A stretch of 34,660 nt of DNA from an uncultured Clostridia bacterium (GTDB taxonomy: Bacteria; Bacillota; Clostridia; Christensenellales; QALW01). The stretch is taken from the NCBI GenBank assembly GCA_934434555.1, contig CAKRZX010000024.1:1-34660 (forward strand). Reading direction: 5' to 3'. The position numbers and the translations under genes are program-made. This document shows positions 1 through 9,400 of this stretch, one piece after another. Position 1 is the first letter of the stretch; each line of letters begins with the position of its first letter. The notes beneath the pieces were generated by a model. It saw only the letters and a list, made by a program, of their open reading frames with translations. It was not told the origin of the DNA and did no database searches.

Positions 1-44
1 CTGCTTCCTTGAAACCAAGCGGTAATTCAAAGGAAAGAGAACTC

Positions 45-2672
45 CTACCTACTTTTGATAGCTGCCTGTGCAGCGGCAAGGCGTGCAATCGGAACACGGA
101 ACGGTGAGCAGGAAACATAGTCAAGACCAATCTTGTGGCAGAACTCAACAGATGTGGGGTCGCCGCCGTGCTCGCCGCAGATACCGCAGTGAAGTGCGGG
201 ATTTACGGGTTTGCCGAGAGTAAGGGTCATCTGCATAAGTTTGCCTACGCCCTTCTGGTCAAGTTTAGCAAACGGGTCGTTCTCGAAAATCTTGGTGTCA
301 TAGTAAGCGTTCAGGAATTTGCCTGCATCGTCACGGCTGAAACCGAAGGTCATCTGAGTAAGGTCGTTTGTACCGAAGCAGAAGAAGTCAGCCTCTTTTG
401 CAATCTCGTCAGCGGTAAGAGCCGCTCTCGGGATTTCAATCATGGTACCTACTTCATATTCAAGTTCGATGCCGGAGTTCTTGATTTCCTCATCGGCAAC
501 AGCAACTACAACGTTCTTAACGAACTTGAATTCCTTAACGTCGCCTACAAGGGGAATCATAATCTCGGGTTTGATGTTCCAGTCAGGGTGAGCCTTCTTA
601 ACGTTGATAGCCGCGCGGATAACAGCCTTTGTCTGCATCTTTGCGATCTCGGGATAAGTTACGGTAAGACGGCAGCCGCGATGACCCATCATGGGGTTGA
701 ACTCGTGAAGCGAAGCAATGATTGCTTTAATCTGCTCAACGGTCTTGCCCTGTGCGGCAGCAAGAAGTTCAATGTCATTTTCCTCGGTGGGAACAAACTC
801 ATGCAGCGGGGGGTCAAGGAAACGGATTGTTACGGGGCAGCCTTCAAGAGCCTCATAAAGAGCCTCAAAGTCGCTCTGCTGATAAGGCATAATCTTATCA
901 AGAGCAGCCTCTCTCTCTTCAAGAGTATCCGCGCAAATCATCTCTCTGAAAGCAGCGATTCTGTCAGCCTCAAAGAACATATGCTCTGTTCTGCAAAGAC
1001 CGATACCCTCGGCGCCCAGTTCACGGGCTTTCTTTGCATCTCTGGGAGTGTCGGCATTGGTGCGTACTTTAAGTTTTCTGAACTGGTCAGCCCAAGCCAT
1101 AATTCTGCCGAATTCACCTGCGATTGAAGCGTCAACCGTGGGAATGATTCCGTCATAGATATTACCGGTAGAACCGTCGATGGAGATATAATCTCCCTCA
1201 ACAAAAGTCTTGCCGTTAAGAGTAAATTTCTTGTTTTCCTCGTCCATTATAATGTCGGAGCAGCCGGAAACGCAGCAGGTACCCATACCGCGGGCAACAA
1301 CGGCTGCGTGCGAAGTCATGCCGCCGCGAACGGTAAGTATGCCCTGTGAAGCCTTCATACCGGTGATATCCTCGGGAGAGGTTTCAAGACGAACGAGAAC
1401 AACTTTCTCGCCGCGGTTCTTCCACTCTTCGGCGTCCTCAGCGGTGAATACAACTTTACCGCAAGCGGCTCCGGGAGAAGCGCCGAGGCCCTTACCAAGG
1501 GGTGTAGCGGCTTTAAGAGCCTTTGCGTCAAACTGGGGATGAAGCAGAGTGTCCAGGTTTCTGGGGTCAATCATAGCAACTGCCTCTTCGGGAGTTCTCA
1601 TGCCCTCGTCAACAAGGTCGCAGGCGATTTTAAGAGCCGCCTGTGCAGTTCTCTTGCCGTTACGGGTCTGCAACATAAACAGTTTGCCGTGCTCAACGGT
1701 GAATTCCATATCCTGCATATCGCGATAATGGTTTTCAAGAGTTGCGCAAACTTTCTTAAATTCTTCAAATGCCTCGGGGAATTTCTCTTCCATCTCGGCT
1801 ATCTTCATGGGTGTACGAACACCGGCAACAACGTCCTCGCCCTGTGCGTTGGTCAGGAACTCACCGAACAGACCTTTTGCACCGGTAGCGGGGTCACGGG
1901 TGAACGCAACGCCTGTACCGCAATCGTCGCCCATATTACCGAACGCCATTGACTGTACGTTTACGGCTGTACCCCATGAATAAGGAATATCGTTGTCGCG
2001 GCGGTAAACGTTTGCGCGGGGGTTGTCCCACGAACGGAAAACTGCCTTGATAGCGCCCATAAGCTGCTCTTTGGGGTCTGTGGGGAAATCGGTACCGATT
2101 TTGCTCTTGTACTCAGCCTTAAACTGATTTGCAAGTTCTTTAAGGTCATCCGCACTCAGTTCAACGTCAAGAGTAACACCCTTGGCCTCTTTCATTTTAT
2201 CGATAAGCTGCTCGAAGTACTTCTTGCCTACTTCCATAACAACGTCCGAATACATCTGGATAAATCTTCTGTAACAGTCCCAAGCCCAGCGGGGATTGTT
2301 TGATTTTTCGGCAATAACGTTAACAACGTCTTCGTTAAGACCCAGGTTAAGAATGGTGTCCATCATACCGGGCATTGAAGCGCGTGCGCCCGAACGAACC
2401 GAAACAAGCAGAGGATTCTCGTGGTCACCGAATTTCTTACCGGTGATTTTTTCCATCTTCTCGATGTACTCCATAATCTGCGCCATAATCTCGTCATTGA
2501 TCTGACGACCGTCCTCATAGTACTGTGTGCAGGCTTCCGTGGTAATGGTAAAGCCCTGGGGAACGGGAAGACCGATATTGGTCATTTCTGCAAGGTTTGC
2601 GCCCTTGCCGCCGAGAAGTTCACGCATATCTGCGTTACCCTCGCTGAAAAGGTAAACATACTTTTTCATCAT
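45..2672 (-). CDS. ppdK: Pyruvate, phosphate dikinase
   Basis: Cytosolic enzyme interconverting pyruvate + ATP + Pi and PEP + AMP + PPi; in anaerobic Clostridia it usually works with PPi-dependent glycolysis. The 875-residue length is normal for the family. The N-terminal nucleotide-binding domain begins LLGGKGANLAEM and GLPVPQGF. The central phosphohistidine domain carries GGMTSHAAVVARG, whose His is the phosphorylated residue. The C-terminal PEP/pyruvate barrel carries GICGEHGGDP, with the catalytic Cys. The start has two consecutive ATGs behind AGGAGG; the first gives the usual N-terminal length (M-x-K-K-aromatic-V-Y-L-F). It is monocistronic as far as the window shows, with its own promoter at 2727-2755. 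Nothing is missing or broken. Confidence 0.97.
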   Translation of the reverse strand: MMKKYVYLFSEGNADMRELLGGKGANLAEMTNIGLPVPQGFTITTEACTQYYEDGRQINDEIMAQIMEYIEKMEKITGKKFGDHENPLLVSVRSGARASMPGMMDTILNLGLNEDVVNVIAEKSNNPRWAWDCYRRFIQMYSDVVMEVGKKYFEQLIDKMKEAKGVTLDVELSADDLKELANQFKAEYKSKIGTDFPTDPKEQLMGAIKAVFRSWDNPRANVYRRDNDIPYSWGTAVNVQSMAFGNMGDDCGTGVAFTRDPATGAKGLFGEFLTNAQGEDVVAGVRTPMKIAEMEEKFPEAFEEFKKVCATLENHYRDMQDMEFTVEHGKLFMLQTRNGKRTAQAALKIACDLVDEGMRTPEEAVAMIDPRNLDTLLHPQFDAKALKAATPLGKGLGASPGAACGKVVFTAEDAEEWKNRGEKVVLVRLETSPEDITGMKASQGILTVRGGMTSHAAVVARGMGTCCVSGCSDIIMDEENKKFTLNGKTFVEGDYISIDGSTGNIYDGIIPTVDASIAGEFGRIMAWADQFRKLKVRTNADTPRDAKKARELGAEGIGLCRTEHMFFEADRIAAFREMICADTLEEREAALDKIMPYQQSDFEALYEALEGCPVTIRFLDPPLHEFVPTEENDIELLAAAQGKTVEQIKAIIASLHEFNPMMGHRGCRLTVTYPEIAKMQTKAVIRAAINVKKAHPDWNIKPEIMIPLVGDVKEFKFVKNVVVAVADEEIKNSGIELEYEVGTMIEIPRAALTADEIAKEADFFCFGTNDLTQMTFGFSRDDAGKFLNAYYDTKIFENDPFAKLDQKGVGKLMQMTLTLGKPVNPALHCGICGEHGGDPTSVEFCHKIGLDYVSCSPFRVPIARLAAAQAAIKSR

Positions 2673-2726
2673 TTTCCTCCTGAAAATTTATGAGCAATGC
2701 TCTTATTATTCTGTTGACCGATAACT

Positions 2727-2755
2727 ATTATAATGTAATTTGCAAATATTTGCAA
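2727..2755 (-). promoter_or_regulatory. ppdK promoter with 16-bp palindrome over the -35 box
   Basis: Read on the minus strand: -35 TTGCAA (2750-2755), 17-bp spacer, -10 TATAAT (2727-2732). The bases 2740-2755 form a perfect 16-bp palindrome, TTGCAAATATTTGCAA, which covers the whole -35 box and part of the spacer, the usual place for a repressor operator. No regulator for it can be named from the sequence. Confidence 0.75.
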
Positions 2756-2762
2756 CTGATTT

Positions 2763-3506
2763 TTATATAAGATTATATTTTGATATGTAATCGAGGATTT
2801 TTATTTTTTCGTCAAAAAAATAAGACGTGTACGCCGCAGCGGCTCTGAACAGTTCTTTTCTTTGTGATTCGGTGGGTTTGAAAAGAAAAACGTCGTCAAA
2901 GTCGGACGAAATTATTCGCCTGAACGAATAAAGGCACGCCCCCGAAACGGCAAAATGCTCGCTGTTCGTGCAGGTTTTGCACACCGTTCCGCCAAGAGCG
3001 GGCGAAAGAAACAAAAGTTCGTTTTTTTCGCCGCAGGAAACGCACCTGTCAAGCACGGGTTCGTATCCCGTAAGAGTACACAGGCGCAAAAGAAACACGC
3101 TTGCCGTAAACGACGGCGGAATATTCTCTTCCCTCAGTTTGTCAAGGGAGCGAACAAGAAGCGAAAACAGTTCCGGCTCTTCTTCGCCGTGAAGTGCCGT
3201 TTTATCCGTTATTTTAAGCATAAGCGTGCCGAACGCAAGGCGGTCGAAATCGTCGCGCAGTTCAACAAAGGGTTCAACCGAATCGTAGGCGGTTACGGTG
3301 TATCTGCCCTTTGTTTCGTTAAGCACGTACGCGCCGAAAGCAAACAGTTCACTGCCCGCACGGAGTTTTGAATTCTGTTTTTTCACGCCCTTTGCCGAAA
3401 CGGTCAGTTTGCCCATTTCGGGGGAAAACAGGGTCAGTATGCGGTCGTTGTCCCTATAATCGGTTTTATTCAAGACTATCCCGTGAACCTTTATGCTCTG
3501 CCCCAT
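2763..3506 (-). CDS. recO: DNA repair protein RecO
   Basis: RecO helps RecR load RecA on SSB-coated single-stranded DNA in recombinational repair. The N-terminal OB fold is seen as GIVLNKTDYRDNDRILTLF and GKLTVSAKGVKK. The C-terminal part carries the RecO zinc-binding CxxC pair (CVSC ... CKTC), present in many but not all family members. I start the gene at the ATG of MGQSIKVHG (3506), which gives the standard N-terminus behind a purine-rich GGCGGCAAA; an upstream in-frame ATG at 3542 would add 12 unrelated residues. It overlaps the small upstream frame 3466-3606 by 41 nt, so the two are probably translationally coupled. It is the last gene of the ygiQ-era operon. Confidence 0.93.
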   Translation of the reverse strand: MGQSIKVHGIVLNKTDYRDNDRILTLFSPEMGKLTVSAKGVKKQNSKLRAGSELFAFGAYVLNETKGRYTVTAYDSVEPFVELRDDFDRLAFGTLMLKITDKTALHGEEEPELFSLLVRSLDKLREENIPPSFTASVFLLRLCTLTGYEPVLDRCVSCGEKNELLFLSPALGGTVCKTCTNSEHFAVSGACLYSFRRIISSDFDDVFLFKPTESQRKELFRAAAAYTSYFFDEKIKILDYISKYNLI

Positions 3507-3606
3507 TTTGCCGCCTTTCCTTAAAAACGTTGCGCGCCACATAATAGAATGGGTCGCCCGTTTTCAAAAACATCTTCATCATTTCTTCGTCGGCATATCT
3601 TTTCAT
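3466..3606 (-). CDS. YqzL-like small protein (46 aa) between era and recO
   Basis: A 46-codon frame starting ATG at 3606 behind GAGGTGAT (about 5-nt spacing) and ending TAA at 3466. The product begins MKRYADEEMMKMFLKTGDPF and continues with YYVARNVFKERR. Position (between era and recO) and the pattern F-x-x-TG-x-x-x-x-Y fit the YqzL family of Bacillota, small proteins of about 45 residues with no established function. It overlaps recO in another frame by 41 nt. Identification rests on synteny and a short motif, so it is moderate; the good ribosome binding site and the conserved location argue that it is translated. Confidence 0.6.
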   Translation of the reverse strand: MKRYADEEMMKMFLKTGDPFYYVARNVFKERRQNGAEHKGSRDSLE

Positions 3607-3607
3607 A

Positions 3608-3638
3608 AAATCACCTCAGAATTATTTTGAGGTGATTT
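3608..3638 (-). promoter_or_regulatory. Hairpin sequestering the ribosome binding site of the YqzL-like gene
   Basis: A perfect 11-bp inverted repeat (AAATCACCTCA / TGAGGTGATTT) with a 9-nt loop begins in the last codons of era and ends one base before the small gene's start. The 3' arm on the transcript contains the GAGGTGAT ribosome binding site, so folding would hide it. There is no real U-tract, so translational control or mRNA processing is likelier than termination. Confidence 0.55.
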
Positions 3639-4518
3639 ACTGTTCGGTATACCCTAAATCTTTAAGCGCCGCCGCCGAATTGCGCCAGTTTTCCTTTACC
3701 TTTACAAAAAGTTCGATATACACTTTTGTGTCAAGCAGTACTTCAAGTTCCTGCCGTGCCTCGGTGCCGATTTTTTTAATCATCGCGCCGCCCTTGCCGA
3801 TAATTATGCCCTTGTGGGATTCCCTCTCGCAAAGGATGTCGGCGCTTATGCTTATGTTGCCGTTATCCTGCTCCTGCATTCTGTTTATTGAAACGCCTAT
3901 TCCGTGGGGAACTTCGTCGCTTAAATTAAGAAGCGCCTTTTCTCTTATTATTTCCGAAGCGAGGAAGCGTTCGGGGAAATCGCACACCATATCGTCGGGG
4001 AAATACTTCGGTCCCGCGGGGAGCGACTGTGAAATCATCCTTTTAAGCTCATCACAGCCCTCGCCCGTCTGTGCCGAAACAGGTACAATCGGAACATCAA
4101 ATTCGGCAAGGCGCGTAAGATAATCAAGCACGGTCTGCCTGTCAACGCAATCGATTTTGTTAAGCACAATCGCACAGGGTGCGGAAGAATATTCCTTTAT
4201 GATTTTCTCGTCCGTGTGCCCTACGGGCTGAGTTATATCAAGCATTATGCACGTGAAATCCGCACCTATTGAAGCCTCTTTCTGCGTTTTTGCCATAAAC
4301 TCGTTTAATTTGCACTTGGGCTTATGTATTCCCGGAGTATCAAGGAAAACAATCTGCTCGTTTTCATCGGTAAGTATTCCGCGTATGCAGTTGCGCGTTG
4401 TCTGCGCCTTTGGGGAAACTATTGCAACCTTCTGCCCCACAAAGTGATTCATAAGCGTTGATTTTCCCACGTTCGGTCTGCCGCAAAGCACGCAGAACCC
4501 TGACTTAAATTCTTTCAT
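3637..4518 (-). CDS. era: GTPase Era
   Basis: Essential GTPase that binds the 3' end of 16S rRNA and assists 30S assembly. All G motifs are visible: G1 GRPNVGKS near residue 14, the TT of switch I in KAQTTRN, G3 DTPG, G4 NKID. The C-terminal KH RNA-binding domain carries GIIIGKGGAMIKKIG. Length of 293 residues is typical (about 300). Its ATG overlaps the ygiQ-like stop by 4 nt (ATGA), so the two are translationally coupled and share the promoter upstream of the ygiQ-like gene. Confidence 0.97.
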   Translation of the reverse strand: MKEFKSGFCVLCGRPNVGKSTLMNHFVGQKVAIVSPKAQTTRNCIRGILTDENEQIVFLDTPGIHKPKCKLNEFMAKTQKEASIGADFTCIMLDITQPVGHTDEKIIKEYSSAPCAIVLNKIDCVDRQTVLDYLTRLAEFDVPIVPVSAQTGEGCDELKRMISQSLPAGPKYFPDDMVCDFPERFLASEIIREKALLNLSDEVPHGIGVSINRMQEQDNGNISISADILCERESHKGIIIGKGGAMIKKIGTEARQELEVLLDTKVYIELFVKVKENWRNSAAALKDLGYTEQ

Positions 4519-6350
4519 TTACTGCTCCTGTTTCTGTTATTGTTTATTTTTCTCGGTTTTATCAGGCACTGAGGTGAAAAGCCTATCAAATCCTGTCTGC
4601 CCGCCTTTATCAAAGCCGCTTTTACCGTTTCGTAATTTTCGGGCTTTTTGTACTGTAAAAGCGCACGCTGCATTATTTTTTCCTTTATGTTTTTCGCCAC
4701 GTATACCGATTTCATCGTGCGCGGGTCCTTTTCGGTGTAATACATACAGGTGGAAAGCGTGCCGGGTGTAGGATAGAATTCCTGCACCTGTTCGGGATTT
4801 ATGTGATGTTTGTGCAAATACTCCGCCAGACGGACCGCCTCGTTAAGGTCGCTGCCGGGGTGTCCCGAAATCAGATACGGCACAAGATACTGCTCCTTAT
4901 TAAGGCGCTTGTTCATCTCTTTATACTTATCGCAGAACCTGTTGTAAACTTTCTCGCCGGGTTTACCCATCATTTTAAGCACTTTGTCGGAAATATGCTC
5001 CGGCGCCACTTTAAGTTGACCCGATATGTGATAGGCGCACAAATCGTGCAAAAATTCCTGCCCGTGTGCCTTGTCCGCCAAAATACAGTCAAACCGAAGT
5101 CCCGAACGGATAAACACTTTTTTCACTTTCGGAATCTGCCTAAGCTGGCCCAAAAGATGAATATACTTGCTGTGGTCGGGCTTAAATGCGGGACAGATTT
5201 CCGGGTACATACACTGCCTGTCGCTGCACGCGCCGTTTTCTTTCTGTTTTTTGCAGCCCTGACCGTAGAAGTTTGCGGTAGGTCCGCCCACGTCGTGAAT
5301 ATATCCCTTAAAGCCCGAAAGACCAGTAAGCAGTTTTGCCTCGTCAACAACGGATTTTTCGCTCCGTGACTGCAATACCCTTCCCTGATGGAAAGTTATT
5401 GCGCAAAATGAACACGCCCCGGCACAGCCCCGGTTTGCGGTTATTGAAAATTCCACTTCCTTTATTGCGGGAACTCCGCCCAGTGCGTCATACATCGGAT
5501 GCGGCTTTCGCGCATACGGCAAAGCGTATGTTGCATCCATTTCCGCCGTTGTAAGCGGCTCCGGCGGCGGATTGACCGCTACGAACGATTTTCCGTGCTG
5601 CTGTATAAGCACCTTGCCCGTAACGTGATTCTGATTTCTGTACTGTGTCATAAACGCCCGGCAATAAGCATCTTTATCGTTTTTTACCTGTTCAAAGCTT
5701 TCAATGATTTCGCCGTTATATATGTCTTCCGGGTGTTCGGTAAGATATGCCGTGCCGTTAAGATACGTTATGTCCTTTATGTTAAGCCCACTGTCAAGGG
5801 CATCGGCAAGGTCTACTATCGTCTTTTCGCCCATACCGTACATAAGCAGGTCTGCGCCCGAATCCACAAGTATGGACGCGCGGACTTTGTCGTCCCAGCA
5901 GTCATAATGTGCAAAGCGCCTTAAACTCGCTTCAACCCCGCCCATTGCAATGGGCACGTTTTTATATGCCTGACGTATGCAGTTGCAGTATACTATATCC
6001 GCTCTGTCGGGGCGTTTGCCCGCCTGCCCGCCCGGCGAATACACATCGGTATGCCTGCGCTTGTGGGCGGCGGTATAGTGATTTACCATAGGGTCGATGT
6101 TGCCTGACGAAACAAGGAACGCAAGGCGCGGTCTGCCGAATTCCTTAAAAGCGTTTATGTTTTTCCAGTCGGGCTGCGCGATTATTCCCACCTTATAGCC
6201 GTGACTTTCAAGCACACGGGATATTATTGCGGGACCGAAACTCGGGTGGTCAACATAAGCATCACCCGAAATGTATACAAAATCGCACCTGTCCCACCCG
6301 CGCGCTTCCATATCCTTGCGGCAAACGGGCAAAAATTCAGTATTAACCAT
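4515..6350 (-). CDS. YgiQ-family radical SAM protein
   Basis: A 611-residue member of the YgiQ family of radical SAM enzymes, which combine an N-terminal cobalamin-binding-like region with a radical SAM barrel; the reaction is unknown. The [4Fe-4S] motif is RGCAGACSFC, with Cys at about 309, 313 and 316. The family N-terminus DFVYISGDAYVDHPSFG and the tail YFxxPGTLSTCMYYTEKDPRT-type segment are present. Start ATG is 7 nt after AAGGA. It opens the operon ygiQ-like, era, YqzL-like, recO; a full sigma-A promoter lies 31 nt upstream. A basic C-terminal tail (KPRKINNNRNRSSK) is common in the family. Confidence 0.93.
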   Translation of the reverse strand: MVNTEFLPVCRKDMEARGWDRCDFVYISGDAYVDHPSFGPAIISRVLESHGYKVGIIAQPDWKNINAFKEFGRPRLAFLVSSGNIDPMVNHYTAAHKRRHTDVYSPGGQAGKRPDRADIVYCNCIRQAYKNVPIAMGGVEASLRRFAHYDCWDDKVRASILVDSGADLLMYGMGEKTIVDLADALDSGLNIKDITYLNGTAYLTEHPEDIYNGEIIESFEQVKNDKDAYCRAFMTQYRNQNHVTGKVLIQQHGKSFVAVNPPPEPLTTAEMDATYALPYARKPHPMYDALGGVPAIKEVEFSITANRGCAGACSFCAITFHQGRVLQSRSEKSVVDEAKLLTGLSGFKGYIHDVGGPTANFYGQGCKKQKENGACSDRQCMYPEICPAFKPDHSKYIHLLGQLRQIPKVKKVFIRSGLRFDCILADKAHGQEFLHDLCAYHISGQLKVAPEHISDKVLKMMGKPGEKVYNRFCDKYKEMNKRLNKEQYLVPYLISGHPGSDLNEAVRLAEYLHKHHINPEQVQEFYPTPGTLSTCMYYTEKDPRTMKSVYVAKNIKEKIMQRALLQYKKPENYETVKAALIKAGRQDLIGFSPQCLIKPRKINNNRNRSSK

Positions 6351-6380
6351 AATGTTTTCCTTAAATTTTTTTCTTTATAG

Positions 6381-6409
6381 ATTATACGGTCAAATTCAAA
6401 AAAAGTCAA
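6381..6409 (-). promoter_or_regulatory. Promoter of the ygiQ-era-recO operon
   Basis: On the minus strand: -35 TTGACT (6404-6409), 17-bp spacer, -10 TATAAT (6381-6386), followed 31 nt later by the ygiQ-like start. It lies just behind the terminator of the large glucan synthase-like gene, so it starts a new unit. Confidence 0.8.
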
Positions 6410-6419
6410 GAATAAAGCA

Positions 6420-6449
6420 GTAAAAGAGAGGTTTTCGCCTCTCTTTTAC
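6420..6449 (-). terminator. Terminator-like hairpin after the glucan synthase-like gene
   Basis: A perfect 12-bp stem (GTAAAAGAGAGG / CCTCTCTTTTAC) with a 6-nt loop that includes the stop codon of the upstream gene. The T-run is within the 3' arm and weak after it, so this is a probable rather than textbook intrinsic terminator. Confidence 0.55.
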
Positions 6450-9400
6450 ATCACTGCACGGATTTCGTTTTTCTCTTCGTTTTTAAGAATACTGCTTACG
6501 CCCTCGGTTTTTCTTTCGGGATTAAGCACTTTGATTTCCGTGTCCCCCAGTTTCACCCTGTATTCCTGCCACGAGAACGGAATATGGGGTTCAACCGTAA
6601 TGTTTTTCCCCTCTTTCTTTATTCCCAGCAAATCCGAAAGCACGGCGCAGAAATACATCGATGCAGAACCCGTATACCAACTCCAACCGCCGCGCCCGAC
6701 GTTTTCTTCGTTTGAATATACGTCCGCGGGCATTACATAGGGTTCGAGCATATAGTTTTCCGCACGCATTTTATCAATTGAATGCGTTATGGGCGAAAGC
6801 ATATTGAGAACCGAACAGCACTTTTCACCGTCGCCGCTTTGGGCAAAAGCGGAGGCAAGCCACACCGCGCCGTGGGTATACTGTCCGCCGTTTTCCCTTA
6901 CTCCCGGAATATAATCGCCGATATACCCCGCGGATTTGTCAAACGGCGGCGTTAAAAGTTTTACTATGCCCGACTTTTTGTCGATAAGCATATCTTCCGC
7001 GCTTTTAAGCGCTTTTCTTATCATTTCCGGCTTGCCCGCCCCCGAAAGCACTGCCCAACTCTGGCTTGTTACGTCTATTTGGCATTCCTCCGATTTGCTG
7101 CTGCCGATAATATCGCCGTTATCCGAAAACGCGCGAATGTACCACTGGCCGTCCCAGCAAACGGTGTTAAGGGCGGCACAGAGTTTTTTTGCGTGTTCTT
7201 TAAGCATTTCGGCATCATCGCCCGCATAGGGCAAAAATACGCTTATCGTATGATAAAGGAACCACCCCAGCCATACGCTTTCACCTCTGCTCTTTTCACC
7301 TATCCTGTTCATTCCGTCATTCCAGTCGCCGCCCAGAATAAGGGGCAAGGAATGTTTTCCCGAGCGGGAAATAACAAGTTTTATCGCCTTGATACAGTGT
7401 TCTTTTAGCGTCCCCGATTTTTCCGACTGCCACGCGCTTTCGTAAAGGTCGCTTTTGCCCGCAAGCGAATGTCCCTCCAAATAGGGTACGGTTTCGGAGA
7501 ATATATCCGTGTCCCCCGTAACGCTTGCGTATCTTGCCGCAACAAAGGGCAAAAACAGCAAATCATCGCTTATATGCGTCCTTACGCCCGCGGCGGGTTC
7601 GTGCCACCAGTGCTGAACGTCGCCCTCAAAAAACTGATGTGCCGCGCAAAGCAGAATGTGCTTTCTGACCTTCTCGGGGTCAACGTACATAACGGCAAGG
7701 CAATCCTGTAACTGGTCGCGGAATCCGTACGCACCGCCCGCCTGATAGAATCCGCACCGTGCAAGCATTCGGCAGGCGTATACCTGATAAATAAGCCAGC
7801 CGTTAAACAGAGTGTCCAGTTTTTTGTCCGGTGTTGAAATCTGCACCTTTGTGCATTTCTCGTGCCAGAACGATTTTACCTTTTCAAGTTCCGCTTCCGC
7901 ACTGAGATTTTCCGCCGTCTTTTTAAGCATAAGAATTTCTTCAATGCTGTCGCCGCAGAGAATAAAAATGTCCGTTTTTTCCTTTGCCTGTCCGAAAAGC
8001 ACTATGCTGTCGCCCGCACAAGTATCAAGAGAAACACTTTCGCTTTTTAATGCGTCAGGTTCGCTTGCCGTACCCAAGCCCAAAAAGCCCTGTTTGTCGG
8101 AATAATACTTTGCGTCTTTTGAATATACAAGCAGATATTTCCCCTCGCGGCGGACGCAGACACAGCCGTCAAGCATAAAGGCGTCAAGCAGTTTTCCCGC
8201 CTGCATTTCTCCTAAAACCGGTTCAAGAAAATAACAGTATTCCATCTCCCTGTCCCTGATTCCGTCAAGCTCAAGGGAAATTATCTTTATCGGCAGTTCC
8301 GAATGCACGAACTCCGTCTGCTTCTGCCTTATTCCGAACCCGTTATAACCGAAAACAACAAATCCGTGCCCGAAAAACGCCTCGTGGCCGTCGCCGTAAT
8401 CAACCGGGTCGCGGGTAACGGTCCAGAATCTGCCGGAAGATTTATCTTTAAGATATAAAATCTCGCCGCAGTTGTCCTTTACGGGGTCATTTGACCAAGG
8501 CGTGATTTTGCACAGCGCCGAATTTTGATACCATGAATACCCGCCGCCGCTTTCGGTTCGCAAAAATCCCATGCGGCCGTTTGACACCACGTTTGACCAG
8601 GGCGCGGGCGTGCGGGAATAAATATAATATCCGTTTTTGAGAAATCTGCCGAATCCGTTGTCAAATTCGCCGTCGGGCATATCGCACTTTGACGGCGGAT
8701 AGTTTTTTTCGCTTTTAAGCGTGATTTCGCTTACCGTCTGCCGTCCCGGACGCCTTAACTGTTCGCCCGTTTCAAGAGAAGAATCAACAAACGCGAAACA
8801 GATGTGTTTAAGCAGTTCAAGTTCTTCTTTTTTTACGCCCGTTATGTGGAATATTCTCTCCCGCGCGCCGAAAGAAGATATAATTTCCTCACAGGAATTA
8901 TACTCACGGAGCATATAGTCCTTTACCGTGTCCTGTGCCACGATTATATTAAAATCTGCGCCGCACGCAAGGCAGTAGGTGCACATTTTAAGGTTTTCGT
9001 TAAGTCCCGTGCAGTTCTCGTCCGCTTTGATAAGCAGCACCGGCTTTTCATCGCTTATGCCGTATTTCCACAAAGCGTCTTTTTTCGCCTCGCCCGAAGA
9101 TGCCTTGCCGTCATTTTGGGCAAGAGCGTTTAACTTCTGCGCGTTTTTCCACAAAACAGGCGAAAGTTCATATGCATCGGCAAGCGCCGCGGCGTCGTTT
9201 TTGCACCTTGAAAAGTAAAGGTTCACCGCTGCTTTTGTCTTTACAGCATTAAACGGCGAAATTACAAAATCAAACTCTTCCGTTTCGCCTGACTGCACCG
9301 TTTTGGAAACGTACAGCGCACCGCAGGGATTTATGGGATATCGCATAAATTTACCTTCAAGGTTCGGCCGCTCCGTGCCTTTTCCGCGCCCGAACACGTT

